Assembly: GCA_024682835.1 (NCBI GenBank)
Contig: JAIKYU010000142.1
Coordinates: forward strand, 1 to 56,319
Reading direction: 5' to 3'
Length of the DNA: 56,319 nt
Origin: Lachnospiraceae bacterium
GTDB taxonomy: Bacteria > Bacillota > Clostridia > Lachnospirales > Lachnospiraceae
A model generated the notes under the pieces. It ran no database searches. It was given only the letters and a program-made list of their open reading frames with translations, and was not told the DNA's origin. Shown piece after piece: positions 25,907 through 34,408 of the stretch. The translations under genes were made by a program, and so were the position numbers. The stretch's first letter is position 1; each line of letters opens with the position of its first letter.

Positions 25907-27519
25907 ACCCCGCGCCGATCATGACCGGTAAACCCGGCAAGAAGGCGTCCGCCGGGAATCCGGTAGAGTTCATATTCGGTGATGCCGTGCAGAATCGTCA
26001 GCAGCAGCATGTAGATAATGCCCGCCATCACGGAAAGAATGACAATGGTCAGAATCTCGCCCACCACCTCTGCCAGAATCCGTGAGAGAAGGAAAACCGG
26101 CAGTGTCGCCACTCCGGCGGACAAAAGCGGGATCAGCACGCCGTGGATCCACTCCTGTCTGTAGGACAGCATGGCAGACAGCAGGACAAATACGATCAGG
26201 GCGTACAGAACCATACCGATCAGATGCGCCACGATCACCGGCATGACAGGATGCTCACCTCCCGGAATGAGGAGCACGGCGGCGATGTGTGCCGCTGTAG
26301 CGATGCCCGCCCCGATGAGGATCACACGCAATCCTCCGGACTTGTAAAGCAGAATGGTCAAAAGCACGGAAATGCTGAAAAAAGGCAGCATCAGAATCTG
26401 CCAGCCAAGCAGTGCCGCGCCTTCCGCATCCGTCTGTCCGAACAGTCCCCGGTTAATCGGCAGTGCCAGGGCACTGATCAGCAGGGTCATCGGGAAAAAG
26501 AGAATACAGGCGTGCCGGATCATCCCGGCAAAGCGGTCGAGTGCGGACGGTGAATCATCTCTCTGCACTCTCATCTGCACCTGCAATACAGAGAGAATAA
26601 ACGGTATGACTGCCAGCGTACCGGCGAAAAGAGACGGATACCACGCCGTCCCCAGGTAGCGTCCCCAAAGAGCGTAATGCGCTGCGGCCCCCTCCTCATC
26701 CGCCGGCATTCCGTGAAAATACCGCCACAGGTCAAAGGATAAGACCGCCAGAAGAAGCAGCGGAAACACGGCATCCATGGATAAATAGGGATATCCGCTC
26801 CGGCCCTTTCCTCTTCTCCCCGCAAAAAAATCCGGTGCGCGGAAACGGAGCTCCATCAGGAAAAAGGCGATCCACGACGCGAGACAGGCGATATCCAGAC
26901 CGATCGCCGTCCCGGCAGCACCGTAGATCGCGGCGTAGCAGTCCGTCTGCATGAGTGCGTCCACCCGCACGCCGAAACGGCTTAAAAGAATCGACAAGAG
27001 ACACGGCAGCACCAGCGTCAGGACGTTCTGTCCCATCGAGAGAAGAGAAACCTCCGCTCCTGCGCCGCAGGCTCTGAGATAGCCCTTTTTCCCTCCCAGT
27101 GATCCAAGCAGGACCATCCCCGGCATCAGCACCAGGAAAATCCTTCCGTTTCCCGCTCGCCCGGCTGCTTCCTGAAGGAAAATCGGCTGCAGAAAAACGC
27201 CCGCAAGAGACAGAACCGCGCCGAAAGCAGCACCGAAAACCGACATGTGTCTCCGGTATTGTCTTGCCGCGTCCTGCTGATCCCCCTTGAGCAGCAGACG
27301 CACGCCGCGGAAGGTCGGTCTTTCCCAGATGACCTCCGAAATCAGATACAACGTGAACAGCAGAATGAGCGGAAATGCCAGAATGGTGACCGTTTCCTTC
27401 CCTGAAAAACGAACGAAAATCATGGGCAGTGCAAACAGCACGGCCGCCCCCATGACCGTCCTGGTCGTCACCCGTTCAAACGCTGTTTTTCCACCGCCTC
27501 TTTTATTCCGGTTAGCCAA
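25903..27519 (-). CDS. SpoVB/MurJ-like polysaccharide flippase
   Basis: The 538-residue protein has about 12-14 hydrophobic segments with the MOP-exporter layout: an N-terminal TRTVMGAAVLFALPM, paired helices, and a C-terminal GITEYELYRIPGGRLL similar to the SpoVB tail. These proteins flip lipid-linked oligosaccharides or cell-wall precursors. The start lies eight bases inside the end of ybeY. The substrate is not inferable from context, because neighbours are housekeeping genes. Confidence 0.82.
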   Translation of the reverse strand: MANRNKRGGGKTAFERVTTRTVMGAAVLFALPMIFVRFSGKETVTILAFPLILLFTLYLISEVIWERPTFRGVRLLLKGDQQDAARQYRRHMSVFGAAFGAVLSLAGVFLQPIFLQEAAGRAGNGRIFLVLMPGMVLLGSLGGKKGYLRACGAGAEVSLLSMGQNVLTLVLPCLLSILLSRFGVRVDALMQTDCYAAIYGAAGTAIGLDIACLASWIAFFLMELRFRAPDFFAGRRGKGRSGYPYLSMDAVFPLLLLAVLSFDLWRYFHGMPADEEGAAAHYALWGRYLGTAWYPSLFAGTLAVIPFILSVLQVQMRVQRDDSPSALDRFAGMIRHACILFFPMTLLISALALPINRGLFGQTDAEGAALLGWQILMLPFFSISVLLTILLYKSGGLRVILIGAGIATAAHIAAVLLIPGGEHPVMPVIVAHLIGMVLYALIVFVLLSAMLSYRQEWIHGVLIPLLSAGVATLPVFLLSRILAEVVGEILTIVILSVMAGIIYMLLLTILHGITEYELYRIPGGRLLAGFTGHDRRGV

Positions 27520-28054
27520 TATCCGCTCCTTTTTCCCTCATGATCTTTAGACCGGCGAGCACCTGCTCCTGCTTCTGTTCCATCACCGCCGCCTCCTGTT
27601 CGGAAAGATGATCATATCCAAACAGATGGAACAGACTGTGCGCAAGCAAAAACGCAAATTCCCGGCGGACGCTGTGACCGTATGTCTCTGCCTGGCTGCG
27701 CACCCGTTCGGTGTTGATCACGATATCCCCCAGAAGAATCCGGCCGGTCTCCGGATCCGTACAGTCCGGATCCGGCGCTTCCATCCTTTCGCGGACGGTG
27801 TGGCCGTCGGAATAATCAATATTCGGAAACGACAGCACATCCGTGGGCTCATTGATGTTGCGGTGTATCAGATTCAGCTCCCGTATGGCATCATTGCCCA
27901 CGAGATAGAGCGCCGCCTCCGCACCGGAGGGATCTACGACTCCCTCGAGCGCAAGCGCCTCATCGCCGACCATCGCACTAAACGCAGCGACATCCGCGAT
28001 CCCGGCCTCCGCAGCCGGATCAAAATCCGTATCATTCTCAACGCAGAAAATCAT
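27512..28054 (-). CDS. ybeY: Endoribonuclease YbeY
   Basis: YbeY is a zinc-dependent RNase involved in 16S rRNA 3'-end maturation and ribosome quality control. The 180-residue product has the family signatures LNLIHRNINEPTDVLSFP and LLAHSLFHLFGYDH, with all three metal-binding His present; Ser and Phe replace the more usual Gly and Leu in HGxLHL. Its start lies 17 bases inside the upstream PgpH-like gene. The phoH-pgpH-ybeY order is standard in Firmicutes. Confidence 0.94.
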   Translation of the reverse strand: MIFCVENDTDFDPAAEAGIADVAAFSAMVGDEALALEGVVDPSGAEAALYLVGNDAIRELNLIHRNINEPTDVLSFPNIDYSDGHTVRERMEAPDPDCTDPETGRILLGDIVINTERVRSQAETYGHSVRREFAFLLAHSLFHLFGYDHLSEQEAAVMEQKQEQVLAGLKIMREKGADIG

Positions 28055-29231
28055 AATACAACGTCTCTTTCTTGAGCAGCTCCCTGGTCACCCGAAGACC
28101 CCTGACGGACAGCGCGCTGTTTAAGAATTCTCCCTCGCTCTCCTTTTTTTCAAAAATCTTGTCAACCAGCAGAGCGTAGTCCACCTTGATCTGACTGTTC
28201 TTCTGAAACATGAACTGGAGGGAGGCAATCATGGTTTCGCACAGCGTGATTACGGTCGCCTCTGCCGAGAGGGGCTCCCCCTTTTTGTGCGTGATCAGCT
28301 CCGTCAACGCCCGGATGGCCTCCTCCGGGAAATGATAGGTGCGGTAAAGCGTCAGATTGTTCTCCAGGTCCCGATCGTTCAGCACGATGGCCGCGCGGTG
28401 ATAATAGGAACAGCACCGCACGATCCGCTGATCCAGTCCGATGGCCGCCGCCACCCTCTGCGTCAGGTAATCCGTGTGAATGGCCCGCTGGTATTCCGTC
28501 TCGCTCGTTTCACGGATGCGCAGCATCAACGCATAGGCAGGATCATTGATCTCCGCGTAACGCTCCGCATCCCTGCGGATCACATAAAACGAAAAGGCAT
28601 TCAGGATCATGATCAGCAGGGCAAAATTGATAAACGCGTTGATAATCGGAACAATCAGCACGGATACCGAGAGCGGCTCATTGAGGAACATCACGTGATA
28701 GCAGACTAACAGAACCGTCTGCGTCAGGAGGGAAATGAAGAGGGCCATACCGCCGTGCATCTGTTCGTCGAGCCGCCTGAACAGCCCCACTGCGATAAAA
28801 CCGGCAAACACATACATAAAGAATTCCGGCAGGCCGCCTCCCTGCACCAGAATGGTAAGCATCAGCAGTTCGGTTCCCGCGTAAACCCCGATTAACGGGC
28901 AGGAAAGGAGCGAAAGCAGCACATAGACGGAAACGAACGGCCAGGAATCCGCGACGATGAGCGGCATGAACATGGTCATCGCAAAGGACGCCAGATAGGC
29001 ACAAAAAAAACGCCTCGGATGCGACCCGTTATCACAGGGCAGATCGCCGCGTAAGGCGTGATCCTCCCAGAGAAACAGGAGAATGCCGGCTCCGATCCCT
29101 GCGCTTACACTCGCCCGGATCACCTCAGACAGTCCCTGCCCGTAGGCCAGAGCCGCCACAAGCACTCCCAGGCACTGGACGGCAAACAACAGAGAATAAA
29201 CCGCCGCCTGATTGGTTGACTTCTTCTCCAA
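28038..29231 (-). CDS. PgpH-like membrane protein without a functional HD site
   Basis: The gene sits exactly where pgpH (yqfF), a c-di-AMP phosphodiesterase, normally lies between phoH and ybeY. The 397-residue product has about seven transmembrane segments (residues 10-220) and a cytosolic domain starting YAEINDPAYALMLRI, the usual PgpH linker. The HD metal site is lost: GTYHHS is replaced by EYQRA (Gln248), YYHDIGK by YYHRAAI (His278-Arg279), and EQHHG by ITHKKG. The large N-terminal extracellular domain of PgpH is also absent, so the protein is about half the normal length. A c-di-AMP-sensing or structural role is possible; hydrolysis is unlikely. Confidence 0.8.
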   Translation of the reverse strand: MEKKSTNQAAVYSLLFAVQCLGVLVAALAYGQGLSEVIRASVSAGIGAGILLFLWEDHALRGDLPCDNGSHPRRFFCAYLASFAMTMFMPLIVADSWPFVSVYVLLSLLSCPLIGVYAGTELLMLTILVQGGGLPEFFMYVFAGFIAVGLFRRLDEQMHGGMALFISLLTQTVLLVCYHVMFLNEPLSVSVLIVPIINAFINFALLIMILNAFSFYVIRRDAERYAEINDPAYALMLRIRETSETEYQRAIHTDYLTQRVAAAIGLDQRIVRCCSYYHRAAIVLNDRDLENNLTLYRTYHFPEEAIRALTELITHKKGEPLSAEATVITLCETMIASLQFMFQKNSQIKVDYALLVDKIFEKKESEGEFLNSALSVRGLRVTRELLKKETLYYDFLR

Positions 29232-29234
29232 CGC

Positions 29235-30227
29235 TTACCTTTTCTTTCTGTTTTGTATCTGCTGCGAACGCATATGGGTCTCGTAGTTTTCGTAAGCGCG
29301 TACGATCTTCTGGACCAGCGGATGCCGCACGACGTCTCTTCCCGTCAGCTCGCAGAAAGCGATGTCCTCGATGCCTTTCAGCACCGTGCGTGCCACATCC
29401 AGCCCCGACTTCACGCCGGGCAGAAGATCCTTCTGCGTGGCGTCTCCGGTGATCACCGCCTTGGAGCCGAAGCCGATGCGCGTAAGAAACATCTTCATCT
29501 GCTCCGGCGTGGTGTTCTGCGCTTCGTCCAGAATAATGTAGGCATTATCGAGGGTGCGGCCGCGCATGTAGGCAAGCGGTGCCACCTCAATCAGTCCGCG
29601 CTCCGTGTTTTTCAGGAAATTCTCCGGTCCCATGATCTGATGGAGCGCATCATAAAGCGGCCGCAGATAGGGGTCCACCTTGCTCTGCAGATCGCCGGGA
29701 AGAAAGCCCAGCTTCTCTCCCGCTTCGATCGCGGGTCTGGTCAGAATAATCCGGCTCACCTCGCCCCGTAAAAACGCCGTGATGGCCATCGCCATGGCGA
29801 GATATGTCTTTCCCGTACCGGCCGGGCCGATGCCAAACACGATCAGATGAGATCGGATCGCGTCCACATAGGCCTTCTGTCCAAGTGTTTTCGGACGCAC
29901 CGGTTTGCCGGCCACCGTGTGACAGATGACGTCCGTCTCGATCGCTTCCATCGCTTCCGCGCCTTCTCCGGATTTTTCAAGTTCGATTCCGTAGTCCACG
30001 CGCTGCTCCTCAAGCTCCTCCCCAGCGCTGCCGGCCAGAGACAATATCAGATCGGCGGCACGCGCCGGTGCGCTTCCGATTCCCGTAATCTTAAGCTCAC
30101 CGTTTCTGTCAACGATTTCCACCTGCAGCTCCCGCTCAATTTTCCTGACGTACTGATCGCCTCCGCCGAAAACCCGCTGCAGTGCGTCAGCCGAAAGCGT
30201 CAGTTTTTTCTCTTTTTCTTTTCTCAT
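29235..30227 (-). CDS. phoH: PhoH-like ATPase
   Basis: The 330-residue product has an N-terminal KH-like region (VDRNGELKITGI) and a P-loop ATPase domain with Walker A GIGPAGTGKTYLAMA and Walker B AYIILDEAQNTT, closing with FCELTGRDVVRHPLV. PhoH proteins are RNA-linked ATPases/helicases; the exact role is unclear. ATG 30227 is used because longer frames overlap rlmH; the nearest ribosome site, GGGGGG, is only two or three bases before it, which is tight. The gap to the PgpH-like gene is three bases. Confidence 0.93.
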   Translation of the reverse strand: MRKEKEKKLTLSADALQRVFGGGDQYVRKIERELQVEIVDRNGELKITGIGSAPARAADLILSLAGSAGEELEEQRVDYGIELEKSGEGAEAMEAIETDVICHTVAGKPVRPKTLGQKAYVDAIRSHLIVFGIGPAGTGKTYLAMAMAITAFLRGEVSRIILTRPAIEAGEKLGFLPGDLQSKVDPYLRPLYDALHQIMGPENFLKNTERGLIEVAPLAYMRGRTLDNAYIILDEAQNTTPEQMKMFLTRIGFGSKAVITGDATQKDLLPGVKSGLDVARTVLKGIEDIAFCELTGRDVVRHPLVQKIVRAYENYETHMRSQQIQNRKKR

Positions 30228-30258
30228 TTCCCCCCATGATCTGGCTTTACATGATGAT

Positions 30259-30741
30259 TTATTTGTGGTAAGGCTCTCCCCGCGCGATCCGAAATCCCCT
30301 GTAAATCTGCTCAAGCAGGATGACGCGCATCAGTTGATGAGGAAAGGTCATGTCGGAAAAGGAGATCCGTCTGGCCGCCCCCGAGAGCACTTCCGGAGAA
30401 AGCCCCAGGGATCCGCCGATGACAAACTGTATATGGGATCCGCCATGGACAGTGAAATCCCCGATCGCCCCGGAAAACCGTTCCGAGCTCATCCGTTCCC
30501 CGTCAATTGCAAGCGCCCACAGCGGGGCAGAGGAATCAGCAGCGCGGAGAATCAGCCCGCCCTCCTTCTGCAGAATGGCTTCCCGTTCTGCAGCCGAAGC
30601 CCGCTCCGGTGCCCGCTCGTCCGGCACCTCCACGACACGCAGTTTACAATAGGCCTGGAGGCGCTTTTCATACTCCGCCGCGGCCTTTTTCCAGTAATCC
30701 TCCTGCAGTCTGCCGACCGCGATCACGGTGATCCTGATCAT
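30259..30741 (-). CDS. rlmH: 23S rRNA (pseudouridine1915-N3)-methyltransferase
   Basis: RlmH methylates pseudouridine 1915 in helix 69 of 23S rRNA using S-adenosylmethionine. The 160-residue product begins MIRITVIAVGRL and carries the SPOUT knot motifs FVIGGSLGLSPEV and FPHQLMRVILLEQIYRGFRI, ending in GEPYHK, the invariant C-terminus. ATG 30741 overlaps the MORN-gene stop as ATGA and gives the exact family length. Confidence 0.96.
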   Translation of the reverse strand: MIRITVIAVGRLQEDYWKKAAAEYEKRLQAYCKLRVVEVPDERAPERASAAEREAILQKEGGLILRAADSSAPLWALAIDGERMSSERFSGAIGDFTVHGGSHIQFVIGGSLGLSPEVLSGAARRISFSDMTFPHQLMRVILLEQIYRGFRIARGEPYHK

Positions 30742-31805
30742 CGCACGTGATAAACCCCATATCCGGATACAAGCGCGGGTAGCATGCTGATATGCTGATC
30801 CGTATCCTCCCCCAGACAAAGCACCGGAAGCTTTCCGTCCGCATCCGCGTGGTCAATCACCTGCCAGACTCCCTTTTTACACTTTCCGTACCAGTTCTCC
30901 AGGTTTCCGTCCGCGTCCGTCAGGATGACATACATGTCCCCGTCGTAGAGCCCTTCGGAAAAACGGCCGATGACGTTCTGCGGATACAGAGCCTCCCCGT
31001 CCATATGCTCCGCGTTGTATTGATAAAGATCGATGCCCTCTCCGTCCGGAAGATCGTTTCTCCAGGATCCCGTGTATTCGTGGAACAGCACCGCGCCCTG
31101 CATCTGATCAGGATAGAACTGATACCACTCTCCCGCGCCCTCTCTCTGGCCATCCGTCCATTCACCGAAGTAGTAGCGGTTTCCGCTGTATACGGCAATG
31201 CCCCTGCCGTGCGGCTTTCCTTCTCCGTTCACATCGCCGCTGTAGAAAAAGGGGACCTCCGGATGGGTCGCCAGATAGGCGGAAAGAGCCGTATACCGGT
31301 CCAGCTTCCAGAGATCCATCAGCGCCTCGTGGCCGTCGGATTCCCAATACCCGCGCATTTCGGAAAGAACCGCTTCTGCCGTGTCCTTCGTCTTTGCGTT
31401 TGCTCTGCCGTAATCCTCTGCTTTCGGCGCGCGGTAGAGCGAATTACCGGACACATCCAGCACAGCAGCCCTTGCGGCGTTTCCGGAAGCACCGGTTGCC
31501 GCGGCGGTGGAAACCAGACTCCTGGTAACACCGATGGCCGCGCTGTCTGCGCTTCCCGCTGCAGAAGCCGCAGCCGGCTTTACCGAAGCATCCTGTGCGG
31601 CGACGCTCACGCCCGCGGATGCCTGTGTGCCGGTATCCGGCTCCAGGGTCAATCCGGAGGATGCGATATCCAGCTGCATGGCATCGATATCCGCCTCGCG
31701 GGAGCCGGATTTCTCCGGCCTGTCCTTAAACACAATGAGCAGGATGATGGCCAGAACGCCCGTCATCACCGCCAGTGCAAGTTTTACTTTGTCAGAATTC
31801 TTCAT
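30738..31805 (-). CDS. Membrane-anchored MORN-like repeat protein
   Basis: The 355-residue product has an N-terminal transmembrane anchor (LALAVMTGVLAIILLIVF), an Ala/Ser-rich linker to about residue 125, a helical segment, and from about 190 several MORN-like repeats: GRGIAVYSGNRYYFGEWTDG, then YTGSWRNDLPDGEGIDLY, then GRFSEGLYDG. MORN repeats form beta hairpins that bind lipids or proteins. Most of the protein is predicted to be outside the cell. It is the first gene of the eleven-gene operon; GGAGG lies five bases before the start. Confidence 0.75.
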   Translation of the reverse strand: MKNSDKVKLALAVMTGVLAIILLIVFKDRPEKSGSREADIDAMQLDIASSGLTLEPDTGTQASAGVSVAAQDASVKPAAASAAGSADSAAIGVTRSLVSTAAATGASGNAARAAVLDVSGNSLYRAPKAEDYGRANAKTKDTAEAVLSEMRGYWESDGHEALMDLWKLDRYTALSAYLATHPEVPFFYSGDVNGEGKPHGRGIAVYSGNRYYFGEWTDGQREGAGEWYQFYPDQMQGAVLFHEYTGSWRNDLPDGEGIDLYQYNAEHMDGEALYPQNVIGRFSEGLYDGDMYVILTDADGNLENWYGKCKKGVWQVIDHADADGKLPVLCLGEDTDQHISMLPALVSGYGVYHVR

Positions 31806-31924
31806 CCTATCCTCCGTTTCCCGGGCAGGATTCCCGCTGCCTCATCACCCCGGCTTCGTGCAAGGAAATGCTGTGGATGCACCCCCTGTCAGGAAACAGA
31901 TTAACAGAAAAAATGAAAGCAAAG

Positions 31925-31969
31925 AAAAAGAGACAGAGAATTCTTTCTTAAAATTTTCTGTCTCTTTTT
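31925..31969 (-). terminator. Terminator after nfnB
   Basis: AAAAAGAGACAGA (31925-31937) and TCTGTCTCTTTTT (31957-31969) form a 13-bp perfect stem with T-runs on both strands. It starts six bases after the nfnB stop and separates it from the MORN operon. Confidence 0.9.
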
Positions 31970-31974
31970 TTATT

Positions 31975-33363
31975 TCAGGCATTTAAATAGGCATCAATTC
32001 CCTTTGCTCCGGCTTTTCCCGCTCCCATGGCAAGAATAACCGTTGCGGCGCCCGTCACGGCATCACCGCCCGCATAAACGGCTTCCTTGGAGCTCTTTCC
32101 GGTCTCCTCCTCGGCGACAATGCAGCCGCGGCGGTTGACATCCAGCCCCTGCGTCGTGGAAGCGATCAGCGGATTGGGTGAGGTTCCCAGGGACATGATG
32201 ACCGCATCGCATTCGATTTCAAACTCACTGCCCTCCACCGGAACAGGGCTTCTTCTGCCTGACTCGTCCGGCTCGCCAAGCTCCATGCGGATGCAGCGGA
32301 TACCGGAAACCCAGCCCTCCTCGTTGGAAAGAATCTCCACCGGATTGGTCAGCAGATCAAAGTGTATGCCCTCCTCCTTTGCGTGATGGACCTCCTCCAC
32401 ACGCGCCGGGAGCTCCGCCTCGCTCCTGCGATAGACCACATGAACCTCAGCGCCCATACGGAGTGCCGTGCGGGCCGCATCCATCGCCACGTTGCCGCCG
32501 CCGACGACCACTGCCTTTTTCGGACGCATGATCGGTGTCGAGGAATCCTCGGAAAACGCCTTCATCAGGTTGCTTCTGGTCAGGAATTCATTGGCGGAGA
32601 ACACACCGAGTGCCTGTTCTCCTGGAATGTTCATGAATTTGGGAAGGCCTGCGCCGGAGCCGACAAACACGGCTGAAAAGCCCTCATCCTTAAGCAGCGA
32701 GTCGATGGTTACGGATTTGCCTACCACCACGTCGGTCTCGATGGTCACGCCAAGGGCACGCACATTGTCGATCTCCTTCTGAACGACACGCTCCTTGGGA
32801 AGACGGAATTCCGGAATGCCGTAGGTAAGCACGCCGCCGGCTTCATGAAGGGCCTCAAAGACCGTGACCTCATAGCCCATCTTGGCCAGATCTCCGGCGC
32901 ACGTAAGACCCGCAGGTCCCGAGCCGATCACCGCCACCTTCTTTCCGTTTTTCTTCTCCGGCGCAGAGGGCTTGATGCCCATCTCTCTGGCGGTATCCGC
33001 AACGTATCTCTCCAGCTTGCCGATCGATACCGCTTCGCCCTTGATGCCGCGGACACAGACGCCCTCGCACTGTGTCTCCTGCGGGCACACACGTCCGCAG
33101 ATCGCGGGAAGCGACGAGGACTGACCGATCACCCGGTAGGCTTCCTCGATGTTGTCGTCCTTCACCGCCTGAATGAACTCGGGGATCTGAATCGAAACAG
33201 GGCATCCCTCCACACAGCGCGGATTCTTGCAGTTTAAGCAACGGGAAGCTTCCGCCTGCGCCTCCTCCTTGTTGTAGCCAAGGCAGACCTCCTCAAAATT
33301 GGTCGCACGCACCTTGGCATCCTGTTCCCGTACGGGTACTTTTTTCATCATATCAACTTGCAT
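31975..33363 (-). CDS. nfnB: NfnB / GltA-type NADPH-dependent flavoprotein subunit
   Basis: The 462-residue product is the large subunit of an NADH-dependent ferredoxin:NADP oxidoreductase, often annotated as glutamate synthase small subunit (gltA). It has the N-terminal double Fe-S cluster domain with cysteines in SRCLNCKNPRCVEGCPV and ICGRVCPQETQCEGVCVRG. An FAD site VIGSGPAGLTCAGDLAKMGY and an NADPH site VVGGGNVAMDAARTALRMGA follow. The next gene upstream encodes the partner, which favours NfnAB, an electron-bifurcating transhydrogenase, over a lone glutamate synthase subunit; no large glutamate synthase subunit is nearby. Confidence 0.88.
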   Translation of the reverse strand: MQVDMMKKVPVREQDAKVRATNFEEVCLGYNKEEAQAEASRCLNCKNPRCVEGCPVSIQIPEFIQAVKDDNIEEAYRVIGQSSSLPAICGRVCPQETQCEGVCVRGIKGEAVSIGKLERYVADTAREMGIKPSAPEKKNGKKVAVIGSGPAGLTCAGDLAKMGYEVTVFEALHEAGGVLTYGIPEFRLPKERVVQKEIDNVRALGVTIETDVVVGKSVTIDSLLKDEGFSAVFVGSGAGLPKFMNIPGEQALGVFSANEFLTRSNLMKAFSEDSSTPIMRPKKAVVVGGGNVAMDAARTALRMGAEVHVVYRRSEAELPARVEEVHHAKEEGIHFDLLTNPVEILSNEEGWVSGIRCIRMELGEPDESGRRSPVPVEGSEFEIECDAVIMSLGTSPNPLIASTTQGLDVNRRGCIVAEEETGKSSKEAVYAGGDAVTGAATVILAMGAGKAGAKGIDAYLNA

Positions 33364-33428
33364 ATCCTTTAACCTCCGTCACGCGGATGTACCGCATCAA
33401 ACCGTTCTTTTCACGCCAAAAGCAGCAG

Positions 33429-34313
33429 TCAGTGCTCTCCGGACCGGCAGCCGCCCTGATGCGTTGCCCCTTCCTTTTCCTTAAGATACAGTCTTCCTTC
33501 CTCCGTCCGATAAAGCTTCATGCGGTTCATCGCCTGATCAAAGTCCACCAGATGACCGTCAAACTCAGGACCGTCCACACAGGCAAACTTCACCTTGCCG
33601 TCCACCATGAGCCGGCAGGCGCCGCACATGCCCGTGCCGTCCACCATGATCGGGTTCATGCTGACGATGGTGTGAATGCCCAGTTCCTTCGTCAGTTTGC
33701 AGACAAACTTCATCATGATCATCGGTCCGATCGCCACACAGTGATCCCAGCGGACTCCTTCGTTCCAGAGATCCTGAAGTGCTACGGTCACCATGCCGGA
33801 ACGCCCGTAGGAGCCGTCATCCGTCGTAATCGTCAGATTGCAGACGTTCTTGAACTCCTCCTCCATAATCACAAGATCCTTGTTCTTGGCGCCGATGATC
33901 ACATCCGCAGTGATGCCGTGATCATGCAGCCATTTGGCCTGCGGGTAGACCGGAGCGGTTCCGACGCCGCCCGCGACGAACAGAATCTTCTTTTTCTTCA
34001 GTTCCTCCACATCCTCTTCAATCAGATCCGATGCGTTGCCAAGAGGACCCACCACGTCGGCAAAGGCGTCGCCCTTTTCCATGCGGGACATCTTGTCCGT
34101 CTCGGCGCCGATCACCTGCACGACAATGGTGATGGTACCGGCCTCGCGATCATAATCACAGATCGTGAGCGGCACCCTTTCGCCCTGCGCATCCGCACGA
34201 ACAATCAGGAACTGTCCCGGTTCGCAGCTTGCTGCGACCCGCGGTGCCCTGACCACCATCCGAAAAATGACCGGATCCTTCGTCAGTACCTGTTTTTCCA
34301 GAATCTGAAACAT
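33429..34313 (-). CDS. nfnA: NfnA / dihydroorotate-dehydrogenase-electron-transfer-like subunit
   Basis: The 294-residue protein is a ferredoxin-NADP reductase-fold subunit with an FAD motif (VPLTICDYD), a nucleotide-binding stretch (ILFVAGGVGTAPVYPQAKWL), and a 2Fe-2S cluster held by GTGMCGACRLMVDGKVKFAC plus a nearby Cys. With the next gene it forms NfnAB, which couples NADH and reduced ferredoxin to NADPH formation. The related sulfide dehydrogenase SudAB has the same layout, so the substrate cannot be fixed from sequence alone. It leads a two-gene operon with its own promoter. Confidence 0.88.
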   Translation of the reverse strand: MFQILEKQVLTKDPVIFRMVVRAPRVAASCEPGQFLIVRADAQGERVPLTICDYDREAGTITIVVQVIGAETDKMSRMEKGDAFADVVGPLGNASDLIEEDVEELKKKKILFVAGGVGTAPVYPQAKWLHDHGITADVIIGAKNKDLVIMEEEFKNVCNLTITTDDGSYGRSGMVTVALQDLWNEGVRWDHCVAIGPMIMMKFVCKLTKELGIHTIVSMNPIMVDGTGMCGACRLMVDGKVKFACVDGPEFDGHLVDFDQAMNRMKLYRTEEGRLYLKEKEGATHQGGCRSGEH

Positions 34314-34371
34314 ATTCTCCCTCCTGCGTTCTGTTTTCTTTCACGCTTATGCAGCGCTGCCACCATACAAA

Positions 34372-34400
34372 AATATAACCGAAACCTGCTCGGATTTCAA
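34372..34400 (-). promoter_or_regulatory. nfnA-nfnB promoter
   Basis: TTGAAA (34400-34395), exactly 17 nt and TATATT (34377-34372) lie about 60 bases upstream of nfnA on the minus strand. The spacer can also form a short hairpin that may help end transcription from the upstream gene. Confidence 0.75.
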
Positions 34401-34408
34401 GAAGATGC

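Noticed and set aside
31975..33363. Reading nfnB as glutamate synthase small subunit.
   Set aside because: The partner gene nfnA is adjacent and no large glutamate synthase subunit is present, so NfnAB is the better call, although the names are used interchangeably.
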